A stretch of 64,000 nt of DNA from CBDFGT01 sp965247225 (GTDB lineage Bacteria; Pseudomonadota; Alphaproteobacteria; Rhizobiales; Rhizobiaceae), in NCBI GenBank assembly GCA_965247225.1, contig CBDFGT010000017.1, positions 62,001-126,000 of the forward strand, in the 5' to 3' direction. Shown here one piece after another: positions 1-9,150 of this stretch. The translations under genes were made by a program, and so were the position numbers. A model generated the notes under the pieces. That model did no database searches and was not told the origin of the DNA. It worked only from the letters and a program-made list of their open reading frames with translations. The stretch's first letter is position 1. Each line of letters begins with the position of its first letter.

Positions 1-197
1 TTTCAAAGGCTTTGAAGGACAGTATTGAATCTCTTGTTCATCTGCGGCTGGATATGCTCAAAGGTGGAAATAGCAAGGACGCTGAAAAAATCCGCAATGA
101 TCTTTTGGTTAAGGGAGTTCGCCTAACGGATTCAAAAGATTCAGAAACCGGAATGCCAACCACCGCATGGGAATTGGTCAAAGGAAAGAGAATATGA
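1..197 (+). CDS. cysS: Cysteinyl-tRNA synthetase, C-terminal fragment
   Basis: Only the last ~65 codons lie in the window; the gene starts upstream. The tail resembles the end of class I CysRS: a helical stretch (LVHLRLDML) with the K-D-A-E-K-I-R-N-D-L pattern, then the typical closing TTAWELVKGK. The enzyme charges tRNA-Cys in the cytoplasm. The catalytic HIGH and KMSKS motifs would lie upstream. Its TGA overlaps the next ATG (ATGA), which suggests translational coupling to the GFA gene. Assignment rests on a short tail, so it is moderate. Confidence 0.72.
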   Translation, partial: SKALKDSIESLVHLRLDMLKGGNSKDAEKIRNDLLVKGVRLTDSKDSETGMPTTAWELVKGKRI

Positions 198-682
198 CCG
201 CTGAACCAACCTGTTCCGGCGGCTGCCAGTGTGGCGCGGTGCGTTTTCGGGTGCGCGGCATATTGTCGGATGCCTCCATTTGCCATTGCCGCATGTGCCA
301 GAAGGCCTTTGGGAATTATTTTGCGCCGCTGGTAAACACGAAAGATGCCGGTCTGACATGGACGCGGGGCAGGCCGAAATATTTCCGCTCGTCGAATGTG
401 GTTCAGCGCGGATTTTGTGAAAATTGCGGCACAACCCTGACCTATGAGGCACCGGATGGTGTGGCGCTGGCGATTGGCGCGTTTGATGATCCGTCGCGTG
501 TTGCGCCCATTGTGCAGTTCGGAACCGAGGCCAGGGTGCCGCAGTTCGAGACGCTCCACACCTTGCCCGGTCATGTGACCGGGGATGATATGGAAGCAGC
601 GCCCTTTCTGGCAGAGATGGCCTCGCACCAGCATCCAGACCATGATACCGAAAATTGGCCATCGGAGAAACCGCATGACTGA
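194..682 (+). CDS. GFA (glutathione-dependent formaldehyde-activating) family protein
   Basis: 162 residues with the zinc-binding cysteine pattern of the GFA/CENP-V fold: C11 and C13 (GGCQCG), C30, C32 and C35 (CHCRMC) and C74/C77 (CENCG). The family is named for S-(hydroxymethyl)glutathione synthase, but most short bacterial members have no proven reaction, so the substrate is unknown. I chose the ATG overlapping the cysS stop (ATGA); an upstream in-frame start would read deep into cysS. The end overlaps pip by 8 bp, so cysS, GFA and pip are probably co-transcribed. Confidence 0.85.
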   Translation: MTAEPTCSGGCQCGAVRFRVRGILSDASICHCRMCQKAFGNYFAPLVNTKDAGLTWTRGRPKYFRSSNVVQRGFCENCGTTLTYEAPDGVALAIGAFDDPSRVAPIVQFGTEARVPQFETLHTLPGHVTGDDMEAAPFLAEMASHQHPDHDTENWPSEKPHD

Positions 683-1643
683 CCTCAGAACCCTTTACCC
701 CGAAATCGAACCCTGTGGCTCCGGCTTTCTGGACACAGGCGACGGCCACCGTATCTATTGGGAACGCTCCGGTACGAAGGGCGCAAAGCCTGCCGTGTTC
801 CTGCATGGTGGCCCGGGCGGCGGATTTTCGCCCGCCCACCGGCGGCTGTTTGATCCAAAGCTCTATGACGTGATGCTGTTCGACCAGCGCGGTTGCGGCA
901 GGTCCACGCCCAATGCCTCGCTCGACAACAACACGACCTGGCATCTGGTCGCCGATATCGAGCGGCTGCGGGAAATGATGGGTGTTGAAAAATGGCAGGT
1001 GTTCGGCGGTTCCTGGGGCTCCACACTGGCGCTGGCCTATGCGCAAACGCATCCCGACCGTGTGAGCGAACTGATCGTGCGCGGCATTTACACGCTGACA
1101 AAGGCCGAACTGGACTGGTACTACCAGTTTGGAGTCTCGCAAATGTTCCCGGACAAGTGGGAGCGCTTTGTGGCACCGATCCCGGTCGAGGAGCGTGGTG
1201 CGATGATGGCGGCCTATCGCAAGCGGCTCACAAGCGAGGACCGCAAGGTTCAGATCGAGGCGGCGCGTGCCTGGAGCCTGTGGGAAGGCGAGACGATCAC
1301 CCTGCTTCCCGAGCCATCGACCAGTGACAAGTTTGGCGAGGATGATTTCGCCCTTGCCTTTGCCCGCATCGAGAACCACTATTTCGTGCATGCCGGCTGG
1401 ATGGAGGAAGGCCAGCTGCTGCGCGACGCCTGCAAGCTGAAAGACATTCCCGGCACCATTGTTCATGGCCGCTATGATATGCCATGCCCGGCCCACTATG
1501 CCTGGGCGCTGCACAAGGCCTGGCCGAAGGCCGATTTCCGCCTGGTCGAAGGGGCAGGCCATGCCTATTCCGAGCCGGGCATTCTCGATCAGCTCATTCG
1601 CGCCACAGACACATTTGCTGGCAAAAGCACGACACAACCCTGA
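675..1643 (+). CDS. pip: Proline iminopeptidase, alpha/beta hydrolase (S33)
   Basis: 322-residue cytoplasmic peptidase that removes N-terminal proline from peptides. Visible signatures: the HGGPGGG oxyanion segment (44-50), DQRGCGRS (70-77) and the nucleophile elbow GGSWGS with Ser113. Asp268 (GRYDMPC) and His296 (GAGHAY) complete the likely Ser-Asp-His triad. Length fits the S33 prolyl aminopeptidase family (~310-320). The chosen ATG lies inside the last codons of the GFA gene; a longer frame adds 30 residues overlapping GFA and is unlikely. A VOC gene follows after 16 bp. Confidence 0.92.
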   Translation: MTDLRTLYPEIEPCGSGFLDTGDGHRIYWERSGTKGAKPAVFLHGGPGGGFSPAHRRLFDPKLYDVMLFDQRGCGRSTPNASLDNNTTWHLVADIERLREMMGVEKWQVFGGSWGSTLALAYAQTHPDRVSELIVRGIYTLTKAELDWYYQFGVSQMFPDKWERFVAPIPVEERGAMMAAYRKRLTSEDRKVQIEAARAWSLWEGETITLLPEPSTSDKFGEDDFALAFARIENHYFVHAGWMEEGQLLRDACKLKDIPGTIVHGRYDMPCPAHYAWALHKAWPKADFRLVEGAGHAYSEPGILDQLIRATDTFAGKSTTQP

Positions 1644-1659
1644 AGACAGGAGCAGAACC

Positions 1660-2043
1660 ATGTTTGACCATACAGGTATCAGCGTTTCCGATTTTGAAGC
1701 CGCAAAAACGTTTTACGACAAGGCATTGGCACCTCTTGGTGCGTCCTTGTTGATGGTGGTTCCGCCCGAGCATACCAATGGTGTTGCGGTCGGTGGCTAT
1801 GGCAAGGACCGTCCGATGTTCTGGCTGCATGAAGGAGAAAGGCAGACCCCGCCGGTCCATGTGGCCTTTTCGGCAGAAAGCCGCAGCGCGGTCGATGCCT
1901 TTTATGCCTCGGCCATCGCCGCAGGCGGAACGGACAATGGCGCACCGGGCATCAGGGCGCATTATCATCCGACCTATTACGGGGCATTTGTGCTCGATCC
2001 GGACGGCAACAATATCGAGGCCGTTTGCCACAAGCCTGAATAG
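1660..2043 (+). CDS. VOC (glyoxalase/bleomycin resistance) family protein
   Basis: 127 residues with the beta-alpha-beta-beta-beta pattern of vicinal-oxygen-chelate proteins: N-terminal FDHTGISVSD, a central HVAF strand and the closing FVLDPDGNNIEAVCH, which usually carries a metal-binding Glu. Small stand-alone VOC proteins are often annotated as glyoxalase-like lactoylglutathione lyases, but the substrate cannot be read from sequence. The start follows a purine-rich GACAGGAG about 8 bp upstream. Likely in one transcription unit with pip and cimA. Confidence 0.85.
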   Translation: MFDHTGISVSDFEAAKTFYDKALAPLGASLLMVVPPEHTNGVAVGGYGKDRPMFWLHEGERQTPPVHVAFSAESRSAVDAFYASAIAAGGTDNGAPGIRAHYHPTYYGAFVLDPDGNNIEAVCHKPE

Positions 2044-2100
2044 ACCTTGCCTGATACAGTTCATTCGTTGACAGGGCCAGAAAGCCTGAAAGCCAGTTCC

Positions 2101-3717
2101 ATGACACGAGAAAAAATTCACCTCTTCGACACAACCCTGCGCGATGGCCAGCAGACACCCGGCATTGATTTCTCGCTGGAGGACAAGATTGCCATTGCGT
2201 CCATGCTGGATGAGTTCGGTCTGGATTACATCGAGGGCGGCTATCCGGGTGCCAACCCCACGGACACGGCGTTTTTTGAAAAGAAGCGCACACAGAAAGC
2301 CAATTTCGTGGCCTTCGGCATGACGAAGCGGGCAGGGGTGTCTGCGTCCAATGATCCGGGTCTGGCAGCCCTGTTGCAGGCCAAAAGCGACAGTATCTGC
2401 TTTGTCGCCAAAAGCTGGGATTATCATGTGAAGGTAGCGCTCGGCTGCACCAATGCGGAAAACCTCGAAAGCATAAAAGACAGTGTCGAGGCTGCCGTAA
2501 AGGCGGGCAAGACAGCGATGGTCGATTGCGAGCACTTCTTTGATGGTTACAAGGCAAACGCTGCCTATGCGCTTGCCTGCGCCAGAACCGCCCATTATGC
2601 CGGCGCGCGCTGGGTGGTGCTGTGCGATACCAATGGCGGAACCCAGCCATCGGAAATCCGCGCCATTGTTGAGGCCGTTATCGCCGCAGGCGTTCCGGGC
2701 AGCCATCTGGGCATCCATGCCCATAATGATACCGGCCAGGCTGTGGCCAATTCGCTGGCTGCTGTGGAGGCCGGCGTGCGCCAGATCCAGGGGACGCTGA
2801 ACGGCATTGGCGAGCGCACCGGCAATGCCAATCTGGTAACGCTGATGGCGACCCTGTCTTTGAAGCCGGTTTTCAGCGACCGGTTTGAAATCGGCATCGA
2901 CGCCGAAGGCCTGTCGGGTCTGACCAAACTGTCCCATTCCTTTGACGAGCTTCTCAATCGCTCGCCGGACCAGCAGGCACCGTATGTCGGCGCATCCGCC
3001 TTTGCCACCAAGGCCGGCATTCACGCCTCGGCGCTGCTCAAGGATCCGCGCACATACGAACATGTAGTGCCGGAATCCGTGGGCAATTTCCGCAAGGTCA
3101 TGGTGTCGGATCAGGGCGGCAAGGCCAATTTCATCAATGCGCTCAGGCGCCGGGGCATTGATGTCGCAAAGGATGATCCGCGTCTGGACCGCCTGATCGG
3201 AATCGTCAAGGACCGCGAATCCACCGGCTATGCCTATGAGGGGGCGGATGCCAGTTTCGAGCTTCTGGCCCGCAGGACACTTGGGTCCGTGCCGGAATTT
3301 TTCAGGGTTGAGAGCTTCCGCGTCATGGTGGAGCGGCGGTTTGATGCCAATGGCAACCTCAAAACCGTCTCCGAGGCCGTTGTCAAGACGGAAATCGACG
3401 GAAAGGTTGTCCTGTCTGTCTCGGAAGGCCACGGCCCGGTCAATGCGCTGGATCTGGCGCTGCGCAAGGATCTGGGCAAGTACCAGGCCGAAATTGCCGA
3501 TCTGGAACTGGCCGACTACAAGGTCCGTATCCTCAATGGCGGCACCGGGGCCGTTACCCGGGTTCTGATTGAATCGACCGATGATACCGGCGCGCGCTGG
3601 TGGACCGTCGGCGTTTCCGACAATATCATCGATGCCTCCTTCCAGGCATTGATGGATTCCATTGTCTACAAGCTGATGAAAAACCGGGCGCTGGCGGGGA
3701 GAATTGCGGCGGAATGA
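2101..3717 (+). CDS. cimA: (R)-citramalate synthase
   Basis: 538 residues. The N-terminal HMGL-like TIM barrel opens with FDTTLRDGQQTPG (about 9-21), the metal and catalytic signature of the isopropylmalate/citramalate synthase family, and carries HAHND for divalent metal. The C-terminal ~120 residues match the LeuA-type allosteric dimer domain. CimA condenses pyruvate and acetyl-CoA to citramalate, giving 2-oxobutyrate for isoleucine independently of threonine. The ~535 aa length and YIEGGYPGANPTD favour CimA over 2-isopropylmalate synthase. I took the ATG, not a TTG 18 codons upstream. Confidence 0.88.
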   Translation: MTREKIHLFDTTLRDGQQTPGIDFSLEDKIAIASMLDEFGLDYIEGGYPGANPTDTAFFEKKRTQKANFVAFGMTKRAGVSASNDPGLAALLQAKSDSICFVAKSWDYHVKVALGCTNAENLESIKDSVEAAVKAGKTAMVDCEHFFDGYKANAAYALACARTAHYAGARWVVLCDTNGGTQPSEIRAIVEAVIAAGVPGSHLGIHAHNDTGQAVANSLAAVEAGVRQIQGTLNGIGERTGNANLVTLMATLSLKPVFSDRFEIGIDAEGLSGLTKLSHSFDELLNRSPDQQAPYVGASAFATKAGIHASALLKDPRTYEHVVPESVGNFRKVMVSDQGGKANFINALRRRGIDVAKDDPRLDRLIGIVKDRESTGYAYEGADASFELLARRTLGSVPEFFRVESFRVMVERRFDANGNLKTVSEAVVKTEIDGKVVLSVSEGHGPVNALDLALRKDLGKYQAEIADLELADYKVRILNGGTGAVTRVLIESTDDTGARWWTVGVSDNIIDASFQALMDSIVYKLMKNRALAGRIAAE

Positions 3718-3805
3718 GGCAATTGCCTCACAAATATGAATTGGTGCATCTGTCCGCGTTGATATAATCGGGGCTGATGGCGCTTCGGCACCGCGGAGAG
3801 AAAGC

Positions 3806-4768
3806 ATGTCACTATTGGAAAATGAAACCGTGCCGGTAAAGCCCGCCGTTCCCGTCACCGGTGACAGTCTGCGCGGCTTTGCCTTCGCGTTGACGGCCTA
3901 TCTGCTCTGGGGGTTCCTGCCCTTGTTCATGAAGGCGGTGGCCCATATTCCGGTGGCCGAAGTCATTGCCCATCGCATTGTCTGGTCTGTACCGATTGCA
4001 GGCATTGTCCTGATCTGGCTGGGCCGCACCGCCGATATTGCCAGGGCCCTGAAATCGCCGCGGACGCTCGCAATGGCCGGCCTGACTGCTGCACTGGTCG
4101 CTGTCAACTGGGGCATTTATGTCTGGTCGATAGCCAATGACCGGGCGATTGAATCCGCACTCGGCTATTATATCAATCCGCTGTTTTCCATCTTTATGGG
4201 CTCGGTCCTGCTCAAGGAAAAATTGCAGCCCCTGCAGAAGGTCGCCGTTGGCCTTGCCGCCTGTGCTGTGGGTGTTCTGGCCTGGGAAACGGGTGGTCTG
4301 CCATGGGTATCGCTGGGCCTGACCTTTTCCTGGGGGTTCTATGCGTTTTTCCGCAAAACCTTGCCTGTTGGTCCCAATCAGGGTTTCTTTCTCGAAGTCC
4401 TGCTGATGTTTCCCTTTGCCATCGGCTGGATCCTCTATGTCGAGGCAACAGGGCAGGGTCATTTCGGCGATACGGGCGCTCATGATGTCATGCTTTTGAT
4501 GCTGTGCGGTGTGGTGACGGCAGCACCGTTGATGATCTATGCCAATGGCGCGAAATTGCTCAAACTGTCCACCATCGGCATCATGCAATATATCGCGCCC
4601 ACCATGATCTTCATCACGGCTGTCTTCGTGTTCAGGGAGCCTTTCAGTTCCGCCAAAATGGTGGCTTTTGCACTGATCTGGGCTGCACTGTTCGCCTATA
4701 CATGGTCGATGTTTGCTACCCATCGGGCAGACAGGGCAGACCGCAAACTGCAGACACAGAAGGTCTGA
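3806..4768 (+). CDS. rarD: EamA family transporter, RarD type
   Basis: 320-residue inner-membrane protein with about ten hydrophobic segments and two EamA halves. The RarD signature is clear near the start: YLLWGFLPLFMKA, then VAEVIAHRIVWS. RarD proteins are annotated as chloramphenicol-sensitivity proteins, but their real substrate is not known. The start ATG follows GGAGAGAAAGC. A second EamA gene begins 7 bp downstream, so the two are probably co-transcribed. Confidence 0.88.
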   Translation: MSLLENETVPVKPAVPVTGDSLRGFAFALTAYLLWGFLPLFMKAVAHIPVAEVIAHRIVWSVPIAGIVLIWLGRTADIARALKSPRTLAMAGLTAALVAVNWGIYVWSIANDRAIESALGYYINPLFSIFMGSVLLKEKLQPLQKVAVGLAACAVGVLAWETGGLPWVSLGLTFSWGFYAFFRKTLPVGPNQGFFLEVLLMFPFAIGWILYVEATGQGHFGDTGAHDVMLLMLCGVVTAAPLMIYANGAKLLKLSTIGIMQYIAPTMIFITAVFVFREPFSSAKMVAFALIWAALFAYTWSMFATHRADRADRKLQTQKV

Positions 4769-4774
4769 TCCACC

Positions 4775-5668
4775 ATGCCGGTTTATGAACTGGCGGCCCT
4801 TCTTGCGGCTGTCTGCTGGTCTGCGACGGGTTTGATCGCCACAGCCCCCGTGCGCCATCTGGGTGCCTTCACCTTCACCCGCTACCGGATGATCGTGGTT
4901 CTGGTCATGCTTGCGTTTGTCCTCACCGTAACCGGCAAATGGTCAGGTCTCGAATCCTGGCAGGTGGGGCCGATTGTTCTCTCCGGGCTTTTCGGCATAC
5001 TCCTGGGCGATTGCATCCTGTTTGTAACACAGTACCGGCTGGGGCCTCGCCGCACATCCATCCTGTTTGCCACGAATGCGCCGGTTTCGGTGGTTCTCGG
5101 CTGGCTGCTCCTGGGGGAAAAGCTCTCGCCTCTGGCCATTCTGGGTTTTGTCCTCACCTTTACCGGTGTCATTCTGGCTATTGCCTTCAATCGCAGACAG
5201 GGGCAGCAACATGCCTGGGAAGAGGTGCGCGGTCCGCTCTGGGCCGGTGTTGCCTTTGGCCTGCTGGCGGCCCTGCTGCAATCGGCCGGTTCGCTTCTCG
5301 CCCGTCCGGTCATGAGCGCGGGGGCAGACCCGTTCGTGGTGTCGTTCATGCGCGTGGCCGTGTCCGTCGCCGGCCTTCAGGCCCTGTCCCTGTTGCCCTG
5401 TGGTTTTTTCCGGCCCAAAAATCCGCTGACGCTCAAAACCTCGGTTGCCCTTGCAACAACCGGTATTGTTGGCATGGGCGTGGGCATGACACTGGTGCTT
5501 TTTGCACTTTCCGGCGGCAAGGTCGGCATTGTGTCCATCCTGTCGGCCACATCACCGGCCCTGCAATTGCCGTTGATCTGGTTTGTCACGAAGGAACGCC
5601 CTCCGGCAACGGCCTGGCTGGGCTCGGCCCTGGCCGTTATCGGCAGTGCACTGATTTTCCTGCGCTGA
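4775..5668 (+). CDS. EamA/DMT family transporter
   Basis: 297-residue integral membrane protein with ~10 predicted transmembrane helices in two EamA repeats, each preceding a Gly/Pro-rich segment such as NAPVSVVLGWLLLGEK, a pattern typical of drug/metabolite transporters. The substrate is not inferable. It lies 7 bp after rarD but is clearly not a recent duplicate, since the two share only the fold pattern. It converges with the LOG gene across 17 bp with no obvious terminator. Confidence 0.85.
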   Translation: MPVYELAALLAAVCWSATGLIATAPVRHLGAFTFTRYRMIVVLVMLAFVLTVTGKWSGLESWQVGPIVLSGLFGILLGDCILFVTQYRLGPRRTSILFATNAPVSVVLGWLLLGEKLSPLAILGFVLTFTGVILAIAFNRRQGQQHAWEEVRGPLWAGVAFGLLAALLQSAGSLLARPVMSAGADPFVVSFMRVAVSVAGLQALSLLPCGFFRPKNPLTLKTSVALATTGIVGMGVGMTLVLFALSGGKVGIVSILSATSPALQLPLIWFVTKERPPATAWLGSALAVIGSALIFLR

Positions 5669-5685
5669 GGCAGGCTGTCCCTGGC

Positions 5686-6303
5686 TTACAGCTTTGCGAT
5701 GATGGCGCTGTCGCCTTCCACGTCGAGCTCGGCCCATGCTGCCTGAATGCCAGGCACAATATCCTCAGCCCGGTCAATGACCAGCGGCTGCACCAGATGA
5801 CCGGTATGGATAAAGCCGGACGACCGCATGTGGTCCAGCAGTTCCAGCATCGGGTTCCAGAAACCGTTGATATTGGCAAAAACCATGGGCTTGCGGTGGC
5901 GGCCAAGCTGGCCCCACGTCATGATCTCGACAATTTCTTCCAGCGTGCCGATACCGCCGGGCAGGGTGACAAACGCATCCGAGCGCTCGAACATCTTGTG
6001 TTTGCGCTCATGCATGTCACGGGTCACCACCAGTTCGTTCAGCTGGCCAAGCGCATGGCGTGTGGCTTCCTTGTCCATCAGGAATTCGGGGATAATCCCT
6101 GTCACGCTGCCCCCGTGGGAGAGAACACCGGCGGCAACAGCACCCATGATACCACGGGTTCCGCCGCCGTAAATCAGACGGATGTTATTGTCGGCAAGCG
6201 ACCGGCCCAGCAGGCGTCCGGCATTCATATGGTCAGGATCGCGTCCGGGCTGTGAACCACAATAGACGCAAATGTTCCGAATTGGCACAATGTGTTCTGT
6301 CAT
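5686..6303 (-). CDS. LOG family protein (TIGR00730; cytokinin riboside 5'-monophosphate phosphoribohydrolase-like)
   Basis: 205 residues of Rossmann fold with the LOG signature: YGGGTRGIMG (45-54) and PGGIGTLEE (115-123), with R99-E-R/K around 98-103. Family members cleave nucleoside 5'-monophosphates, releasing a base; in bacteria outside plant pathogens the physiological substrate is often uncertain. The start at 6303 (MTEHIVPIRNICVYCGS) matches family N-termini; the longer frame adds 23 residues of unlike composition. Divergent from the LysM gene across ~150 bp, which must hold both promoters. Confidence 0.87.
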   Translation of the reverse strand: MTEHIVPIRNICVYCGSQPGRDPDHMNAGRLLGRSLADNNIRLIYGGGTRGIMGAVAAGVLSHGGSVTGIIPEFLMDKEATRHALGQLNELVVTRDMHERKHKMFERSDAFVTLPGGIGTLEEIVEIMTWGQLGRHRKPMVFANINGFWNPMLELLDHMRSSGFIHTGHLVQPLVIDRAEDIVPGIQAAWAELDVEGDSAIIAKL

Positions 6304-6455
6304 GTCTTCATTGGATATTGCTGCAACTGCACAGTCAAGGAAAATGACGCGAAAACACAGGTTAAACAACACAAAATTAACAACAAAGCTTGTGCATCGT
6401 GACGCTTGACGCTAGCAATCCTGTATGTTTGCGGAAAGATTCCGCCCGGAGAGAG

Positions 6456-8978
6456 ATGATGATGAAAAACCGTGCCGGATTGCTGGCTTTGCTGGTTCTT
6501 GCAATTGCAACAGTCATTATGGTGTTTTTTGTGATGCCGCGCCTCACAGGTGAAAACTCTCCCTTGTCCGAAGCGGTAAACAAGGCCTCAGACACGGTGA
6601 AGGACGCTGCCAAAACGGCGACGGAAACGGCGGGCGATGTCGCAAAGACGGTAGCGGAAACGGCCAACAAGGCTGTTGACCAAACCTCGAATGTGCTGAA
6701 CGGCGATGCTGGCAAGCTGGTTCTGGAAAAAATGGGTCGTCTTCAGGCCGATGCGAAGGCTGCAACGGAAGAACTGCAGGCCCTGTATGCCGATGGCAAG
6801 ACACCCTCTGCCGAAGCACTGGCCGCTGCCAGGGCCAGGGCGGTAGCCGCCTATGACGCTTTGAAGGCGTTGAAACTGCCCGAGGGTCTTGATGCCTCTG
6901 TTGCTGCCTCTCTTGCCGCAGCAGAAGAACAGGCCTCCAAAGCTCTGGAACTGGTGAAAAATCTCCCGGCTGATGCTGCGGCTGCCGGTGCGGCCATGCC
7001 GGGCATTGATCAGGCCGCAAAGGCTGTGGAAGCCGCCACGCAAACCGCCGGTGGACTGATGGCTGATAGCACGTCTGCGGCAACAGCAGGTATCGGCGAT
7101 CTGAAAGCCGGTGCGACCTCTGCCCTTGCGGATTTGAAGGCCCTGTTTGCCGATGGCAAGGTACCGGCACCCGAAGTCCTGTCCTCGGCCAAAGCCAGGG
7201 CGCAGGTCGCATTGAACGCTCTCAAGAATGCGAAGTTGCCGGAAGGTGCAGATGACGCATTGAAGGCTGCGACAACGGCTGCTACCGATTTTGCAACCAG
7301 GGCCCTCGCTGTGATTGATAACCTGCCTGCCGATGCGACGGCTGCCGGTACAGCGCTGACCGGGCTTGATGGCATGATGGCATCGCTGATGGCGGCACCC
7401 GCCGCAACCAGTGAACCGGCAGCCCCTGCTGCTGTGGCAGGCGCAAACGTACCGGCATTTGACATTGTGCGTGTGGAACAGGATGGCTCGATGGTGATTG
7501 CCGGGCGGGCAAAGCCGGATTCAAAAGTTGAAATCGTCAATGATGATACCGTCATCGCAACGACAACATCGGATGCAGGCGGTAATTTCGTTGCTGTTCT
7601 GGATGTGCCCCTTGCACCGGGTGATTACCAGATCGTCTTGCGCGTGACCGGCAAGGATGGGGTTACCACCCAGTCCGAAGAAGTGGCCACGATTTCCGTG
7701 CCGAAGGACAAGTCCGGCCAGTTGCTGGCTATGGTGACAAAGGCCGGTGCTGCAAGCCGCATTCTGACCGCACCTGTTGAGGCCCCCGTTGCCATGCCTG
7801 CCGGCAAGGCTGCAGCCCCTGTTGTTGCCGATGCTGCTGTGAAGGAGCCTGTCAAGGCTGCAGACACCGCTGCGACGGACCGGAAAGCCCCCGATGCTGA
7901 TGCCGCAGCCGTCAGTGCCGAAGTGCGCGTTTCGGCTGTTGAGCTTGAAGGTGACAAGATCTTTGTTGCAGGCACGGCGAGGCCCGGATCGACCGTGCGC
8001 ATCTATGCCGATGATCTGTTGATCGGTGAACTCAAGGTTGATGCCGACGGTAATTTTGTTGTCGACGGCAAGATGACCCTGTCTGTGGGCGATCACACGA
8101 TTCGTGCCGATGTGATGGATTCCTCAGGTGCGGTTGCATTCCGGGCGACAGTTCCGTTCAACCGCCCTGAAGGTGACCAGGTGGCGGTTGTTGCGCCGCC
8201 TGCCAATACAGGTTCGGCACCTGCCGCACTGGCACAACTGGGTGATGGCGAGTTTGACCGGATCCGTAACGAGGCCTCCAAGGCTGTTGCCCTGCTTCAG
8301 GGCCTGTTTGCCGACGGCAAAATCCCGTCTGCGGAAGAACTGGCCGCAGCGCGGTCGGCGACCGAAATTGCCCTGAAATCGCTTTCAGAATTCAAGCTGG
8401 CTGATCCTGCCGACGATGCGACACTGGCCATGGTTGCCAAGGCTGCCGATGCCGCCAGAACCGCACTGGAAGCCCTCAAGGCCCTGCCACAGGATGCAGC
8501 CACAGTTGGCAGCAATATCACGCAGATAGCCGCTTCCGTTCAGGCAGCGCTGGCACCGGCGATGGTGTCGACCGGAGGCGCTGTAAAGCCCGCGCCCGCA
8601 GAAACGGCCTCAAAGGTGCAGACGCCTGCGGCCCCTGCCGGAAACGCTGCGCAACCCGGGACGGCTGTTGCAACATCTGAGCCTGCAAAGCCGGCCGAAG
8701 GTGCGGGTCAGCCACAGCCTGCTGCGCCGAAATCTGTCGAGCAGGCACCTTTGGAACAGAGCAAAAGCTCGGTGATCATCCGCCGCGGCGATACGCTCTG
8801 GCAAATTTCCCGTCGTGTCTATGGCAAGGGTATCCGCTACACCACAATCTATCTGGCCAATGAGGACCAGATCACAGACCCCGACAGGATCAGGCCTGGC
8901 CAGGTATTCGGCGTTCCGGAAAAGGCACAGGATGATGTGGATGCCGAGAAGGTTCACCGCGAACACCTGAAACAGTAA
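6456..8978 (+). CDS. Large LysM envelope protein with internal helical repeats and Ig-like domains
   Basis: 840 residues. An N-terminal membrane anchor or signal (about 6-27) is followed by an Ala/Lys-rich helical region. A domain of about 95 residues with ALYADGKTPS, KLPEG and NLPAD landmarks (about 90-185) recurs exactly 120 residues later (210-305), and a third copy with LFADGKIPS lies near 595-690. Two Ig-like beta domains (about 334-420 and 505-590, each with a G-x-A-x-P-x-S-x-V motif) separate repeats 2 and 3. A LysM domain (about 772-825: RRGDTLWQISRRVYG) closes the protein and should bind peptidoglycan. It probably tethers to the cell wall from the inner membrane; function is unknown. 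Three ATGs stand in tandem at 6456-6464, after GGAGAG. Confidence 0.85.
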   Translation: MMMKNRAGLLALLVLAIATVIMVFFVMPRLTGENSPLSEAVNKASDTVKDAAKTATETAGDVAKTVAETANKAVDQTSNVLNGDAGKLVLEKMGRLQADAKAATEELQALYADGKTPSAEALAAARARAVAAYDALKALKLPEGLDASVAASLAAAEEQASKALELVKNLPADAAAAGAAMPGIDQAAKAVEAATQTAGGLMADSTSAATAGIGDLKAGATSALADLKALFADGKVPAPEVLSSAKARAQVALNALKNAKLPEGADDALKAATTAATDFATRALAVIDNLPADATAAGTALTGLDGMMASLMAAPAATSEPAAPAAVAGANVPAFDIVRVEQDGSMVIAGRAKPDSKVEIVNDDTVIATTTSDAGGNFVAVLDVPLAPGDYQIVLRVTGKDGVTTQSEEVATISVPKDKSGQLLAMVTKAGAASRILTAPVEAPVAMPAGKAAAPVVADAAVKEPVKAADTAATDRKAPDADAAAVSAEVRVSAVELEGDKIFVAGTARPGSTVRIYADDLLIGELKVDADGNFVVDGKMTLSVGDHTIRADVMDSSGAVAFRATVPFNRPEGDQVAVVAPPANTGSAPAALAQLGDGEFDRIRNEASKAVALLQGLFADGKIPSAEELAAARSATEIALKSLSEFKLADPADDATLAMVAKAADAARTALEALKALPQDAATVGSNITQIAASVQAALAPAMVSTGGAVKPAPAETASKVQTPAAPAGNAAQPGTAVATSEPAKPAEGAGQPQPAAPKSVEQAPLEQSKSSVIIRRGDTLWQISRRVYGKGIRYTTIYLANEDQITDPDRIRPGQVFGVPEKAQDDVDAEKVHREHLKQ

Positions 8979-9049
8979 GCGCAGCACGAAACATGGCAAA
9001 AATGTGATTTTGACCATTGTATTGTGCTGCGTGCGACCTATCTGCTGAA

Positions 9050-9090
9050 AAGCGGCGGTTCGTGTGAACCGCCGCTTCTGTTTATTTTTT
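9050..9090 (+). terminator. Rho-independent terminator after the LysM gene
   Basis: A perfect 12-bp stem (AAGCGGCGGTTC and its complement) with a 4-nt GTGT loop is followed by a T-rich tract ending TTTATTTTTT. It lies 72 bp past the LysM stop and before the ABC exporter, so it separates the two units. A further 8-bp inverted repeat (8980-8987 with 9024-9031) precedes it. Confidence 0.88.
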
Positions 9091-9150
9091 GCCTGTGATC
9101 CGGTTTTCGGATGCAAAGCCCCCTTAATAGCAAAACTGAGTGGAATCCCC

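Noticed and set aside
141..1661. 506-codon open frame on the minus strand opposite GFA and pip
   Set aside because: Antisense to well-supported genes and without any recognisable family signature.
1594..3858. 754-codon open frame on the minus strand opposite VOC and cimA
   Set aside because: It is antisense to two genes with clear motifs, has no domain, and its makeup is that of a GC-rich shadow frame.
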